Notes: generated by a model not told the origin, from the letters alone. DNA of 64,000 nt from Streptomyces roseus (GCF_001044425.1 NZ_LFML01000119.1:1-64000), one strand, 5' to 3'; counted from the stretch's first letter, positions 33,265 to 42,679 are shown. Made by a program: numbers and translations.

Positions 33265-34452
33265 ATGGACGGTGAACGCGGACGGTGGCGGCAGTGCCTG
33301 CTCGGCGGGGCGGTGTTCGCCGTGTGCATGGCCGGCACCACGCTGCCCACCCCGCTCTACGGCCTCTACCAGGAGAAGTTCGGTTTCTCCGAGCTGCAGG
33401 TGACGGTCGTGTACGCCGTGTACGCGTTCGGCGTCATGGGGGTCCTGCTGCTGGCGGGCAACGCCTCGGACGTCGTGGGCAGGCGGCCCGTGCTCCTGAC
33501 CGGCCTCGGACTGGCGGCGCTGAGCGCCGGCTGTTTCCTGTGCGCCACCGGGCTGGGCTGGCTGTACGCGGGCCGGATGCTGTCGGGCCTGTCCGCGGGG
33601 CTGTTCACCGGCGCCGCCACGGCCTACGTCATCGAGCTCGCGCCGAAGAACGGCTCCTCGCGCGCCACGTTCGTGGCGACGGCCGCCAACATGGGCGGGC
33701 TGGGCTGCGGGCCCCTGCTCGCCGGCGTGCTGTCCCAGTACGCTCCCTGGCCCCTGTACCTTCCGTTCGTCGTGCACCTCGCCCTCGTGGCCTGCTCGGC
33801 CGCCGTCCTGCTGCGCCTTCCCGAGACCGTACGGGAGCGGCAGTCGCTCGCGGCGGTACGGCCCCAGCGGCCCGCGCTGCCCGCGTCGGTGCGGCGGGTG
33901 TTCGTGCCCGCCGCGGCCGCCTCCTTCGTGGGGTTCGCGCTGTTCGGAGTGTTCACGTCGGTCAGCCCGGCCTTCCTCGTCGAATCCCTGGGCGTGCACA
34001 ACCGGGCCGTGAGCGGGCTGGTCGTCGCACTCGCCTTCTTCGCGTCGACGGCCGGACAACTGGCCGCCGGCCGCATCGGCGTCGCCCGCTCCCTCCCGCT
34101 GGGTTGCGCGGCACTGCTCGCCGGACTGCTGTTGCTCGCGGGCGCCCTGTACTGGGACACGCTGGCGCTGGTGGTCCTCAGCGCGCTCGTCGGCGGCGGC
34201 GGCCAGGGACTGACGTTCCGCGGGGCGCTCTCCGCGGTGGCGGGGGCCTCTCCGGCCGGGCAGCGCGCGGCGGTCATCTCGATGCTGTTCGTCGTGGCGT
34301 ACGCGGGCATCTCCGTACCGGTGATCGGAGTGGGCGTACTGACGGGACCCCTCGGCCTGGAGGGCGCCGGACTGGTGTTCCTCGCCTGCATGACGGCGCT
34401 GGTGTCGACCGCGGCCGTCTACCTGCTCCGGCACCCGGTGCGCGAGGAGTAG
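33265..34452 (+). CDS. MFS transporter
   Basis: A 395-residue transporter with twelve predicted helices. Between helices 2 and 3 it reads GNASDVVGRRPVLLTG, the MFS loop; helix 4 has AGRMLSGLSAGLFTGAATAYV. It resembles the DHA1-like sugar/drug efflux group common in Streptomyces. The ATG at 33265 opens MDGERGRWRQCLLGGAVFAVCMAG; the ribosome site is weak. Divergent from the phosphatase gene with 127 nt between them. Confidence 0.88.
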   Translation: MDGERGRWRQCLLGGAVFAVCMAGTTLPTPLYGLYQEKFGFSELQVTVVYAVYAFGVMGVLLLAGNASDVVGRRPVLLTGLGLAALSAGCFLCATGLGWLYAGRMLSGLSAGLFTGAATAYVIELAPKNGSSRATFVATAANMGGLGCGPLLAGVLSQYAPWPLYLPFVVHLALVACSAAVLLRLPETVRERQSLAAVRPQRPALPASVRRVFVPAAAASFVGFALFGVFTSVSPAFLVESLGVHNRAVSGLVVALAFFASTAGQLAAGRIGVARSLPLGCAALLAGLLLLAGALYWDTLALVVLSALVGGGGQGLTFRGALSAVAGASPAGQRAAVISMLFVVAYAGISVPVIGVGVLTGPLGLEGAGLVFLACMTALVSTAAVYLLRHPVREE

Positions 34453-34629
34453 CCCCGTTCCGCGGATCAGGAGAAGCCCGCGATTCCCCGATCGGGCGAT
34501 GTGTCGGGCCGGGGCGATTCGTATCCGGCCGTACGGCGTTACACGACCTGGAGCTTGATCAAAGCCGCGGCAGCCGCCGGGGCGCGACGCGGCCCGTGAC
34601 CGGATCCCGGACGCGGGCGAGGGAGCAAG

Positions 34630-35589
34630 ATGTCAGAACGCATCCAGACGTCCACCGGTCGCGAAAGACTGGCCGCGCGCTGCCGCGACGTGTCCGAGGC
34701 GCCCGTGTTCGCGTTGTGCGTCATGTCGGTGATCCTGCTCAACGCCGTGCTGCTGGGCGTCGAGACCTACAGCGGACTGTCCGTGGAGTACGGGATCCTC
34801 CTCCACTCCGCCGAACGGTTCTGCGTCGTGGCGTTCACCCTGGAGATGCTGATCCGCCTCGGCGCGCACACCGACCGGCCGAAAGCTTTCTTCCGCGATC
34901 CGTGGAACGTGTTCGACCTGCTGGTGGTCTCCTCGGCCTTCGTGCCGTTCCTGCGCGAGAACACGACCCTGCTGCGGCTGCTGCGCCTGGCGCGGGTGCT
35001 GCGCACCGCGAAGTTCATGCCGCAGCTGCGCGTCCTGCTGGTCGCCGTCGGCCGCAGCCTCCCCGGAACGGTCAGCTTCCTGTTCGTCGGCGCCTTGATC
35101 CTCTACGTCTACGCGATGATCGGCTGGATCTGCTTCGCGGGCCACGACCCGGCGCACTACGGCTCCCTCGGCCGGGCCGGCCTCACCCTCTTCCTGCTGA
35201 TGACACTGGAGGGCCTGGGCGACGCCGTCCACGCCGGACTGGCGGTCTCCCCGTTCAGCATCGTCTATTACGCCTCCTACGTGCTCCTCGCCTCCTTCGT
35301 CCTGGTCAACGTGCTGATCGGCGTCGTCCTCAACGCCCTTGAGGAGGCGCGCGAGATGGAAGAGGACGCGAAGCGGGCCGAGGAGGCCGCCGCCCGGCGG
35401 CCGGCAGGGGACGCGGACGCGGACACGGCGCGGGCGGCGGGAGAAGGTGCGGACGAGCTCCGGCTGCGGATCGCGGCGGTCCGCCGTGCCCTCGACGACA
35501 TGGAGGCGCAGCTGGATCCCTCGCTCGCGGCGCCGCCGCTCCCCACCGGATCCCCGTCCCTGGCCGGGGCGTCGGCGGGCTCGCGGTAG
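34630..35589 (+). CDS. Voltage-gated-type ion channel (NavBac-like ion transport protein)
   Basis: A 319-residue channel subunit with six helices. S1 is PVFALCVMSVILLNAVLLGVE, S4 reads LLRLLRLARVLRTAKFMPQLRVLL with Arg/Lys every third residue, and S6 is SFVLVNVLIGVVLNALEEARE. Between S5 and S6 the pore loop reads LLMTLEGLGDAV, so the NavAb-like TLESWS filter is altered after TLE. A cytoplasmic tail of about 85 residues carries acidic coiled-coil sequence (EEDAKRAEEAAARR). A GGGAGCAAG site precedes the ATG. Sodium or other cation selectivity cannot be assigned from the altered filter. Confidence 0.9.
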   Translation: MSERIQTSTGRERLAARCRDVSEAPVFALCVMSVILLNAVLLGVETYSGLSVEYGILLHSAERFCVVAFTLEMLIRLGAHTDRPKAFFRDPWNVFDLLVVSSAFVPFLRENTTLLRLLRLARVLRTAKFMPQLRVLLVAVGRSLPGTVSFLFVGALILYVYAMIGWICFAGHDPAHYGSLGRAGLTLFLLMTLEGLGDAVHAGLAVSPFSIVYYASYVLLASFVLVNVLIGVVLNALEEAREMEEDAKRAEEAAARRPAGDADADTARAAGEGADELRLRIAAVRRALDDMEAQLDPSLAAPPLPTGSPSLAGASAGSR

Positions 35590-35640
35590 CCGTACGCGGG
35601 GCGCTCGCGCGGACCGTACCCCTCCGCCCGCGACGAGCGG

Positions 35641-35751
35641 GACGCTGTCACGAGCGGCACCGCCGACCTGGCCGGGATCTCGGGCGCGGGCGGCATGGCG
35701 GTCGACGCCGACGGCACGCACCGGATCTGGCTCGACTACCAACTCGGATGA
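35641..35751 (+). pseudogene. DUF3224 C-terminal remnant
   Basis: After the ion-channel stop codon the same frame encodes SGTADLAGISGAGGMAVDAD and GTHRIWLDYQLG, then TGA at 35749-35751. This is the last strand pair of DUF3224 proteins (pattern GxGxLAGxxGxGG...YxxDYxL). No start codon and none of the first 90 residues are present, so it is a leftover 3' end. The rest of 35590-35832 shows nothing more. Confidence 0.65.
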
Positions 35752-35832
35752 TCACGGACTGAGTTGGCCGGGCGGTCGCACGGCACGGCACGGCAGGGAT
35801 CCGTACCGACCGGGCCGCCGCCCGGCCGGCGG

Positions 35833-37008
35833 TCAGCCGCGGCGCTGCCACTCCTCGGCCAGCAGCCGGTAGGAGCGGACCCGGTCCGCGTGCCCGTGCG
35901 TGATCGTCGTGATGAGCAGCTCGTCGGCGCCGGTCGCGTCCCGCAGCCTCTCCAGGTGGTCGGCGACGGTGCCGGGCGAGCCCACGAACCGGGTCTCCAG
36001 CCGGTCCGCCACCAGCGCGCTGTCCTGCGCCGACCAGGGGAGCGCGCGCGCTTCCGCAGGCGTGGGATAGGGGATCGCGCCCTCGGCCGTACGGATGCTG
36101 CGCACCCAGGGCGCGTACCCGGCCGCCAGTTCGCGGGCGGTCGCGTCGTCCTGCGCGACCACCACGTCGGCGGAGACTGTCAGGTACGGCCGGTCCAGCT
36201 CCGCGGACGGCTTGAAGGCGGCCCGGTACCCTTCGGCGGCCTCCAGGACGGTGGCCGGGCTGACGTGGTAGTTCGCCGCGAAGCGCAGCCCGTTGCGGCC
36301 CGCCGCCTCCGCGCTCACCCCACCGCTGCTGCCCAGGATCCACACCTGTACGTCGGCCCCCTCGCCGGGCACGGCGTGCGCCTCCACACCCTCCGGTGTG
36401 CGGTACTCCCCGCGCAGCAGCGCGAGGACGTCGTCGACCTGCTCCGAGTAGTCCTGCGGCTGCGCGCCGGGCAGGTTGAGCAGCTTCTGCTGGAGCGCCA
36501 CCCGGGGATGGCCCAGCAGGTGGGCGAAGGAGAACCGGTCCGGGATGCGCAGCCCGTTCGGGGTGCGGCCGTCCACCACCGGAGTGGACGGGACGTCCGG
36601 CTCGGGCGGCCCCGCGGGCCCGCCCTCGCCCCCGTCCTCGCCCTCCGCCGCGCGGCGGCGCTGCGGAGGCCCCGCCGAGCGCCCCAGGCCCAGGTCGAGG
36701 CGGCCGGGGTGCAGCGCGTCGATGAGCCCGAACTCCTCCACCGTCGACAGCGCGGTGCGGTGCCCGAGCTGGACGGCCCCGGAACCGAGCCGGATGGTGC
36801 GGGTGGCGGAAGCGGTCAGGGCCAGGACCACGGCAGGGGAGGTCCCGGCGACGCCCGGATTGAGGTGGTGCTCGGCGAACCAGTAGCGCGCGTACCCGAA
36901 CTCCTCGGTACGGCGGGCCAGGTCGACGCTGTGGGCGAGGGCCTCGGCGGCGGTCGAGCCGGACACGACCGGGACGAGGTCGAGGACCCCCAGGGGGATG
37001 GCTGCCAT
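35833..37008 (-). CDS. LLM-class flavin monooxygenase (MsnO8-type)
   Basis: A 391-residue luciferase-like monooxygenase. Family marks: IPLGVLDLVPV at the N-terminus, GYARYWFAEHHL near residue 40, TIRLGSGAVQLGHRTAL near 75, and LHPGRLDLGLGRSAG near 105. A Glu/Gly/Pro-rich insertion of about 30 residues follows (AEGEDGGEGGPAGPPEP). These enzymes use FMNH2 and O2, often to split C-S bonds or oxidise small organics. The ATG at 37008 has AGGAG 7 nt upstream. Last gene of the twelve-gene sulfur block, 11 nt after its neighbour. Confidence 0.9.
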   Translation of the reverse strand: MAAIPLGVLDLVPVVSGSTAAEALAHSVDLARRTEEFGYARYWFAEHHLNPGVAGTSPAVVLALTASATRTIRLGSGAVQLGHRTALSTVEEFGLIDALHPGRLDLGLGRSAGPPQRRRAAEGEDGGEGGPAGPPEPDVPSTPVVDGRTPNGLRIPDRFSFAHLLGHPRVALQQKLLNLPGAQPQDYSEQVDDVLALLRGEYRTPEGVEAHAVPGEGADVQVWILGSSGGVSAEAAGRNGLRFAANYHVSPATVLEAAEGYRAAFKPSAELDRPYLTVSADVVVAQDDATARELAAGYAPWVRSIRTAEGAIPYPTPAEARALPWSAQDSALVADRLETRFVGSPGTVADHLERLRDATGADELLITTITHGHADRVRSYRLLAEEWQRRG

Positions 37009-37019
37009 GGCCTGGCTCC

Positions 37020-38066
37020 TTACAGTTCGGGGAAGGACGGGTCGGGTATCTCCCGGCGCAGCACCGGGGCGATCTCCGACTGGAAGAGTTCGAGCGAGGC
37101 CTGGTGCTCCGCCTCGGGCAGCCCGCCCGCCTCGGCCTGGAGGTGCAGCACGGTATGGCCGAACTCCGCGTGGTAGCGGTGGACCTTTTCGATCACCTGC
37201 TGCGGGCTGCCGATCAGCGCCGAGCTGCGCTCGACGAAGTCCTCCAGCGTCGCGAAGACCGGCTCCACCCCCTGCGTGCGGTGCGCGGCCAGGTACCGGG
37301 CGAAGGCCGGCCGGTACCTGGCCACGGCCTGCTGCGAAGTGCGTGCCGCGTGATAGCCGGCCGTGCCCGCGCCGACGACGGCACGGGCCGGATCGTGGCC
37401 GTGGTGCTCCCAGCGCTCCCGGTAGTACCGGACCAGCTCCGCGTAGGGGCCGATGGGATGGGTGACGTTCGCCGAGAACAGCGGATCCCCGTAGCGCGCC
37501 GCCAGTTCCACGGACTCCCGGCTCGTCGCGCTGCCGTGCCACACGCGCAGGGCGCGCTGGTACGGACGCGGCAGCACCTCCGCGCCGGCCAGCGCGGGGC
37601 GGAAGCGCGGCTCGGCGCTCACCTTGTCCTCGCGCCAGATCCGCCGGAACAGCTCGTAGCTCTCGGAGTTGCGCTCCCACTGGTCCTCGGGACTCACGTG
37701 GAACAGCTCCCGCTGCGCCGTACCGTTCCCCTTGCCGATCATGAGCTCCAGGCGGCCGTCGGAGAGGTGGTCCAGGGTCGCGTAGTCCTCGTACGCCCGC
37801 ACCGGGTCCAGCAGGCTCAGGGTGGTGACGGCGGTGAACAGGCGGATCCGCCGGGTCAGCGCGGCGATGTGTCCGAGCACCACGGGCGGCGAGGACGACA
37901 GGAACGGCCGCTCGTGGCGCTCGCCCACGCCGAACCCGTCGAAGCCGAGCTCCTCCGCGCGCAGCGCGCTCGCGACGACCTGGCGGAACCGCTCCCGGAC
38001 GGGGGGCGCGGCGCCCGTCACCGGGTCCGCGTTGTCGGTGATGAGGGTGATGGCGAGGAACTTCAC
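37020..38066 (-). CDS. LLM-class FMN-dependent monooxygenase
   Basis: A 348-residue luciferase-like enzyme. KFLAITLITDNADPVTG opens the barrel; FDGFGVGERHERPFLSSSPPVVLGHIAALT and TAVTTLSLLDPVRAYEDYATLDHLSDGRLELMIGKGNG are family segments. The GTG at 38066 overlaps the upstream gene's stop (GTGA) and has GGAGG 5 nt before it, so the two are translationally coupled. Open sequence upstream in the same frame belongs to the other gene and is not part of the protein. Confidence 0.9.
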   Translation of the reverse strand: MKFLAITLITDNADPVTGAAPPVRERFRQVVASALRAEELGFDGFGVGERHERPFLSSSPPVVLGHIAALTRRIRLFTAVTTLSLLDPVRAYEDYATLDHLSDGRLELMIGKGNGTAQRELFHVSPEDQWERNSESYELFRRIWREDKVSAEPRFRPALAGAEVLPRPYQRALRVWHGSATSRESVELAARYGDPLFSANVTHPIGPYAELVRYYRERWEHHGHDPARAVVGAGTAGYHAARTSQQAVARYRPAFARYLAAHRTQGVEPVFATLEDFVERSSALIGSPQQVIEKVHRYHAEFGHTVLHLQAEAGGLPEAEHQASLELFQSEIAPVLRREIPDPSFPEL

Positions 38067-39442
38067 GAGGCCTCCGCCCGGCGGCCGGAGGCCGCCCGCG
38101 GCGTAGCGAGGCCGAGGTGGTCGCGCAGGGTGGTGCCCTCGTAGTCGGTGCGGAAGACGCCCCGTTCCTGGAGCAGCGGGACCACGGTGTCGGCGAAGGT
38201 GTCGAGGCCGCCCGGGGTGACGTGCGGGACCAGGATGAAGCCGTCGGCCGCGTCCGCCTGGACCAGCGTGTCGATCTGCTCGGCGACGCTCGCGGCCGAG
38301 CCGACGAAGGTCTGGCCGGAGGTGGTGGCGATGACCAGTTCCCGGATCGAGAGGTTCTTGGCCTCCGCGAGGGCGCGCCACTGGCGGGCGGTCTCCAGCG
38401 GGTCGCGGAATTGGCGCACGCTCGCCCGGCCGAGCGCGATGGTGTTCTCGCCGGTCTCCGGATCGATGTCGGGCAGGGGGCCGTCGGGATCGTAGCCGGA
38501 CAGGTCCCGGTTCCACACGTGTTCGAGGTACTTGATGGCGGTCTGCCCGCTGACCTGGAGGCGGCGCACCTCGTGGGCGGCCTCGCGGGCTTCGGCGTCG
38601 GTGTCGCCGAGGATGAAGGTGGCCGCCGGCAGGATCTTCAACTCGTCCTGCCCACGCCCGTACTTCGCCAGGCGGCGCTTGACGTCGGCGTAGAAGGCCC
38701 GGCCCTCGTCGAGCGTTCCGTACCGGCCGAAGATCGCGTCGGCGTCGGAGGCGGCGAACTCGCGGCCCTCGTCGGAGTCGCCCGCCTGGAAGACCACCGG
38801 GCGGCCCTGCGGGCTGCGGGGCACGTTGAACCGGCCCTCGATGTCGAACTGCGGACCCTTGTGGGCGAAGGCCCCGGCCCGGGCGTCGCGCAGGAAAGTC
38901 CCCGACCCGGCGTCGGCGAGGATGTCGCCGCCGTCCCAGGAATCGAACAGCTCGTGGGCGGTGGCCAGGAACTCCTTGGCCCGGCTGTAGCGCTCCTCGC
39001 GGGGCAGGAAGCCCCCGCGCCGGAAGTTCTCGCCGGTGAAGGCGTCCCAGGAGGTGACCACGTTCCAGGCGGCCCGGCCGTCCGACAGGTGGTCCAGGGA
39101 GGCGAACTGGCGCGCCACCTCGTAGGGCTCGTTGAAGGTGGAGTTGATGGTGCCGGTCAGCCCGAGGCGGTCGGTGACGGCCGCGAGGGCGGCCAGCACG
39201 GTGAAGGTGTCGGGGCGGCCGACGACGTCCAAGTCGTATATCCGCCCGCCCTGCTCGCGCAGCCGCAGTCCTTCGGCGAGGAAGAGGAAGTCGAACTTGG
39301 CGCGCTCCGCGGTGCGGGCGAAGTGGACGAAGGAGTCGAAGTCGATGTGGCTGCCGGCCGCCGGGTCGCTCCACACGGTGGTGTTGTTGACGCCCGGGAA
39401 GTGGGCCGCGAGGTGGATCTGCTTGAGCGGCTTGGTGGTCAT
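38063..39442 (-). CDS. NtaA/DmoA-family FMN-dependent monooxygenase
   Basis: A 459-residue enzyme of the NtaA/SnaA/SoxA (DmoA, YxeK/CmoJ) subfamily. It has QIHLAAHFPGVNNTTVWSDP at the N-terminus, DFLFLAEGLRLREQGG near residue 50, STFNEPYEVARQFASLDHLSDGRAAWNVVTSWDAFTGENF near 105-145, and FQAGDSDEGREFAA near 210. Members need FMNH2 from a separate reductase and cleave C-S or C-N bonds (dimethylsulfide, nitrilotriacetate, S-substituted N-acetylcysteines). With the GNAT and amino-acid transporter genes this is the best candidate for the C-S cleaving enzyme. GAGGA lies 5 nt before the ATG. Confidence 0.92.
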   Translation of the reverse strand: MTTKPLKQIHLAAHFPGVNNTTVWSDPAAGSHIDFDSFVHFARTAERAKFDFLFLAEGLRLREQGGRIYDLDVVGRPDTFTVLAALAAVTDRLGLTGTINSTFNEPYEVARQFASLDHLSDGRAAWNVVTSWDAFTGENFRRGGFLPREERYSRAKEFLATAHELFDSWDGGDILADAGSGTFLRDARAGAFAHKGPQFDIEGRFNVPRSPQGRPVVFQAGDSDEGREFAASDADAIFGRYGTLDEGRAFYADVKRRLAKYGRGQDELKILPAATFILGDTDAEAREAAHEVRRLQVSGQTAIKYLEHVWNRDLSGYDPDGPLPDIDPETGENTIALGRASVRQFRDPLETARQWRALAEAKNLSIRELVIATTSGQTFVGSAASVAEQIDTLVQADAADGFILVPHVTPGGLDTFADTVVPLLQERGVFRTDYEGTTLRDHLGLATPRAASGRRAEAS

Positions 39443-39485
39443 GTTCGTCCTCGGTCAGGCGGAGCGGTGCGGGGCGGGGGCGTGC

Positions 39486-40670
39486 TCAGGCGGCCGGGAG
39501 CGGGTCCGCGGCGTAGCGGTTGGCGGGGCGGCCGAGCCCCAGCAGACCGCGCAGGGTGTCCGCCTCGTACTGCCGGCGGAACAGGTCCCGCCGCTGGAGC
39601 TCGGGCACCAGGGCACGGGTGATGGCGGGCAGGTCGTGGGCGATGACCGCCGGTCGCAGCAGGAAGCCCGACAGACCCGCCTCCCGGCGCTCCTGGAGCA
39701 GGTCGGCCAGCTGTCCCGCCGTACCGGTGAACACGGAGGTGTCACCGTCGTAGGGCTCGCGCGCGGCCTCGTCGAGGCGGCCGCGGCGCTCGGCCGCCGC
39801 CGCGGCGCTCTCGTCGAGGAACACGGTCAGCTCGCCGAAGAGGTGCAGGGGCCGCTCGGCGAGCCCCGTCGAGGCCCGGAGCCCGCGGACGGCCGTGGCG
39901 GCGGCGCGGGTCTCCGCGGTGTCACGGGCCACCAGGTGGCCGATGTCGGCGGACTGCGCGATGAGCCCGTACGCCGAGCTGTCGGCGGCCCTCACGCTCA
40001 CGACGGGCTGGCCCTGGGGCGGTCGCGGGGTGATGGAAGGGCCCCGCACGCTGAAGTGGCGGCCCTCGAAGTCGATGTAGTGGAGCTTGTCGCGGTCCAC
40101 GAACCGGCCCGTGGCCACGTCGCGGATCTCCGCGTCGTCCTCCCAGCTGTCCCACAGCCGCCGTACGACCTCGACGTGGTCGACTGCCTCCTCGTACAGC
40201 TCCTCCTCCGCGAGCGGTCCCGGGCGGCGGCCGAAGTGCCGCTCCTCGTAGGGCAGCCCGGACACCTGTACCTGCAGACCGGCCCGGCCGCGGCTGACGT
40301 GGTCGAGGGTGGCCACGGCCTTGGAGACGTGGAAGGGCTCGGTGTGGGTGGCGGTCACGGCGCCGACGAGCCCGATGCGGCGGGTCAGCGGCGCCACCCG
40401 GGCGGCGGTGAGGACCGCGTCGAGCCGGCCGCGGACCCGGTCGGTGCGCTCGTCGTGGCCGGCGGGGGAGGAGGACTGGAGGGCGAGCCCGTCCTCGAAG
40501 GCGACGAAGTCGAGGAGCCCGGCCTCGGCCTCCGCGACGAGTCCCGCCCAGTAGCGGGCGGTGAACAGTTCGGCGGGCCGCGCCCCCGGCTCGCGCCAGG
40601 CGGCCGGGTGCCGGCCCGCGCCGTCCAGCGAGACGGCGAGGTGCAGTGGTGCGGAATGGGAAAGGGGCAT
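39486..40670 (-). CDS. LLM-class flavin monooxygenase
   Basis: A 394-residue luciferase-like enzyme. PLHLAVSLDGAGRHPAAWRE opens it; LLDFVAFEDGLALQ, GAVTATHTEPFHVSKAVATLDHVSRGRAGLQVQVSG and GQPVVSVRAADSSAYGLIAQ are family segments. It is 43 nt upstream of the NtaA-type gene. The region 40671-40799 before it is noticeably AT-richer than the surroundings and may contain an internal promoter for the four monooxygenase genes. Confidence 0.88.
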   Translation of the reverse strand: MPLSHSAPLHLAVSLDGAGRHPAAWREPGARPAELFTARYWAGLVAEAEAGLLDFVAFEDGLALQSSSPAGHDERTDRVRGRLDAVLTAARVAPLTRRIGLVGAVTATHTEPFHVSKAVATLDHVSRGRAGLQVQVSGLPYEERHFGRRPGPLAEEELYEEAVDHVEVVRRLWDSWEDDAEIRDVATGRFVDRDKLHYIDFEGRHFSVRGPSITPRPPQGQPVVSVRAADSSAYGLIAQSADIGHLVARDTAETRAAATAVRGLRASTGLAERPLHLFGELTVFLDESAAAAAERRGRLDEAAREPYDGDTSVFTGTAGQLADLLQERREAGLSGFLLRPAVIAHDLPAITRALVPELQRRDLFRRQYEADTLRGLLGLGRPANRYAADPLPAA

Positions 40671-40799
40671 GCTGAATTACGCCTTCCTGATCGGCGTGCG
40701 GAATGAGGGGCCGATGCGGGGTGGGCGAAATTCAACCCGTCATCAAAATCTCCCGAAAAACGCTACGCCGGGCGGCTGTGCCATTCAATGGCAGGAACA

Positions 40800-41600
40800 T
40801 TAAGAGAATTTGGCAGTCGTGTTGCCCCGGCCGCCGGGGGCCCGTACGGCCATGAACGAGGGCCGTCGGCGCAGGGTGAAGCCGATCGACTCGTAGAGCC
40901 GGATCGCGGCGGTGTTGGCGGCCGCCGTGTGCAGGAAGGGGGTCTCGCCCCGCTCCCGGATGCCCGCCGCCACGGCGCGGACCAGCCGCGTCGCCAGGCC
41001 CTGACCCCGGTGCGCGGGATGGGTGCAGACCGCGCTGATCTCGGTCCAGCCGGGCGGCCGCAGCCGCTCTCCCGCCATCGCGACCAGTCGGCCGCGGTGG
41101 CGGATGCCGAGGTACGTGCCCAGCTCGACGGTGCGCGGCAGGAACGGCCCCGGCTGCGTCAGCGCGATCAGGGCGAGCATCTCCGGAACGTCCGCCGGGC
41201 CCAGTGCGACAGCCTCCGGCGCGGCCTCGGCGCGCAGCGCGGTGTCGACGAGCTGAACCCCGGGGACGGCGCCGACCGTCTCCCACCCCTCGGGCGGCTC
41301 CAGTACCCCGGCCAGCGGGGCCGTACCGCCCTCGCCGACCAGCGCCCGCAGGTCGGCCCAGGAGCGGGGGTCGGCCGGGTCCGCGAGGGCGGCCCAGGGC
41401 GAGACGTCCGGGTGGTAGCGGGCGGCGCGCGGGGCTTCGGGCCCACGCCCGCCGGGGTGTTGGGCGAAGGCGGCGTGCGGACCCTGCAGCGCCGCCCAGG
41501 CGGGGTTGTCCAGGACGTGCGGGCCTTCGGGGCCGGGGGCGGCGGTGCAGCGCCCGGAATCGGTGCCCGGGCCGGTGCCGGTGCCGGTCACGGCGCTCAC
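40800..41600 (-). CDS. GNAT-family N-acetyltransferase
   Basis: A 266-residue acetyltransferase. The catalytic GNAT fold is in the C-terminal half: RLVAMAGERLRPPGWTEISAVCTHPAHRGQGLATRLVRAV holds the acetyl-CoA loop (HRGQGLA), and FLHTAAANTAAIRLYESIGF closes it. The N-terminal 120 residues form a second, degenerate module. The GTG at 41600 overlaps the stop of the upstream binding-protein gene (GTGA). By analogy with YxeL/SnaA-type steps it could N-acetylate an S-substituted cysteine before C-S cleavage; this is inference from context. Confidence 0.85.
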   Translation of the reverse strand: MSAVTGTGTGPGTDSGRCTAAPGPEGPHVLDNPAWAALQGPHAAFAQHPGGRGPEAPRAARYHPDVSPWAALADPADPRSWADLRALVGEGGTAPLAGVLEPPEGWETVGAVPGVQLVDTALRAEAAPEAVALGPADVPEMLALIALTQPGPFLPRTVELGTYLGIRHRGRLVAMAGERLRPPGWTEISAVCTHPAHRGQGLATRLVRAVAAGIRERGETPFLHTAAANTAAIRLYESIGFTLRRRPSFMAVRAPGGRGNTTAKFS

Positions 41601-42616
41601 GAGTTGGTCAGCGGCAGGCCGGGCGGGTTCACCTCGGAGGCGGTGACGGCCTCGTTGGAGAGGTTCCACGCCTCCAGCAGCTTCCCGTACTGGCCCTGCT
41701 TGATCAGGTGGTTGAGCGTCTCGGCCACCGGCTTCGCCAGTCCGCTGTCCTTCTTCGCGGTCGCGGCGATGAGCCCCTGGAGCGACTCGCCCGCGCCCGA
41801 GAAGGAGCCGGCGCTGCGGGTGGGCGTGCTCGTGCTCGCGGTCTGCGTGATGTGGTATGCGATCGACGGGTTGGGACCGAAGTAGGCGTCGATCTTCTTG
41901 CCGCTGAGCGCGAGGGCGACGCTGTTGGCGTCGGGGAAGTACTTGACCGTGATGTCCTTGCCCTCGGCCTGGAGCTTCTTCTGCCACTCCAGCAGGATCT
42001 TCTCCTGGTTGGTGCCGGCGCTGACCGCGACGGTCCTGCCCGCGAGGTTGCGGTAGTCGCCCCCGAAGTTCCAGGGGCTGTCCTTGAGGACCTCGAAGGC
42101 CAGGTTGTCCTGCCGGTACGAGGCGAACTCGTACTTCTTCTTGCGCTCCTCGGTGACGGTGACGTTGGTGAACGCCACGTCGACCTTGCCGCTGTCGATG
42201 CCGAGGAAGAGGTTCTCCCAGGTGGAGTTCTTCAGCACGGGCTTGAGGCCGAGCGTCGCGGCCACGAGCCGGCCGAGGTCCGGCTCCGCCCCGGTCAGCG
42301 TCTTCTGGTCGGTGCCGACGTACGCCAGGGGCGGGAACCCGGCCGGCAGCGCGCCGACCCCGATGACCAGCTCGCCGCGGTCGCGGACCTCGGCCGGCAG
42401 CTGGGCGCGCAGCGACTCGACGACCGGAGCGCTCAGTTCGGCCTCCTTGGCGGCGCCGTTGGAGGCCGCGCCGACAGTGACCTTGCCGGAGGACGCCGCC
42501 CCCGTCGCCTCGGCGTCGCCGCCGCACGCGGTCAGGGAGCCGACGAGGGCGACGACGGCGGTCGCGGCGGCGACGCCGCGGACGAGTCTCGGACGCAGGG
42601 AGGACGGGCGCAGCAT
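41597..42616 (-). CDS. Amino-acid-type ABC transporter substrate-binding lipoprotein
   Basis: A 339-residue lipoprotein. The signal ends in the lipobox LTAC (Cys about residue 32), followed by a linker and a family-3 solute-binding fold: RGELVIGVGALPAGFPPLAYVG, GIDSGKVDVAFTNVTVTEERKKKYEFA and GKKIDAYFGPNPSIAYHITQ. The ligand class is polar amino acids and derivatives. The ATG at 42616 is used; 17 further codons upstream are open but lack signal-peptide character. Translationally coupled to the GNAT gene. Confidence 0.92.
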   Translation of the reverse strand: MLRPSSLRPRLVRGVAAATAVVALVGSLTACGGDAEATGAASSGKVTVGAASNGAAKEAELSAPVVESLRAQLPAEVRDRGELVIGVGALPAGFPPLAYVGTDQKTLTGAEPDLGRLVAATLGLKPVLKNSTWENLFLGIDSGKVDVAFTNVTVTEERKKKYEFASYRQDNLAFEVLKDSPWNFGGDYRNLAGRTVAVSAGTNQEKILLEWQKKLQAEGKDITVKYFPDANSVALALSGKKIDAYFGPNPSIAYHITQTASTSTPTRSAGSFSGAGESLQGLIAATAKKDSGLAKPVAETLNHLIKQGQYGKLLEAWNLSNEAVTASEVNPPGLPLTNS

Positions 42617-42679
42617 GATGGTGGTGCCTTTCCGATCAGGGGGAACTGGGGAGACGGGCGTCGGCATGGGGGCGGGGGC

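Noticed and set aside
37020..39374. One 784-codon frame suggesting a fused double monooxygenase
   Set aside because: The first half is out of frame with the real NtaA-type gene (38063-39442); the GTGA overlap shows two separate, coupled genes.
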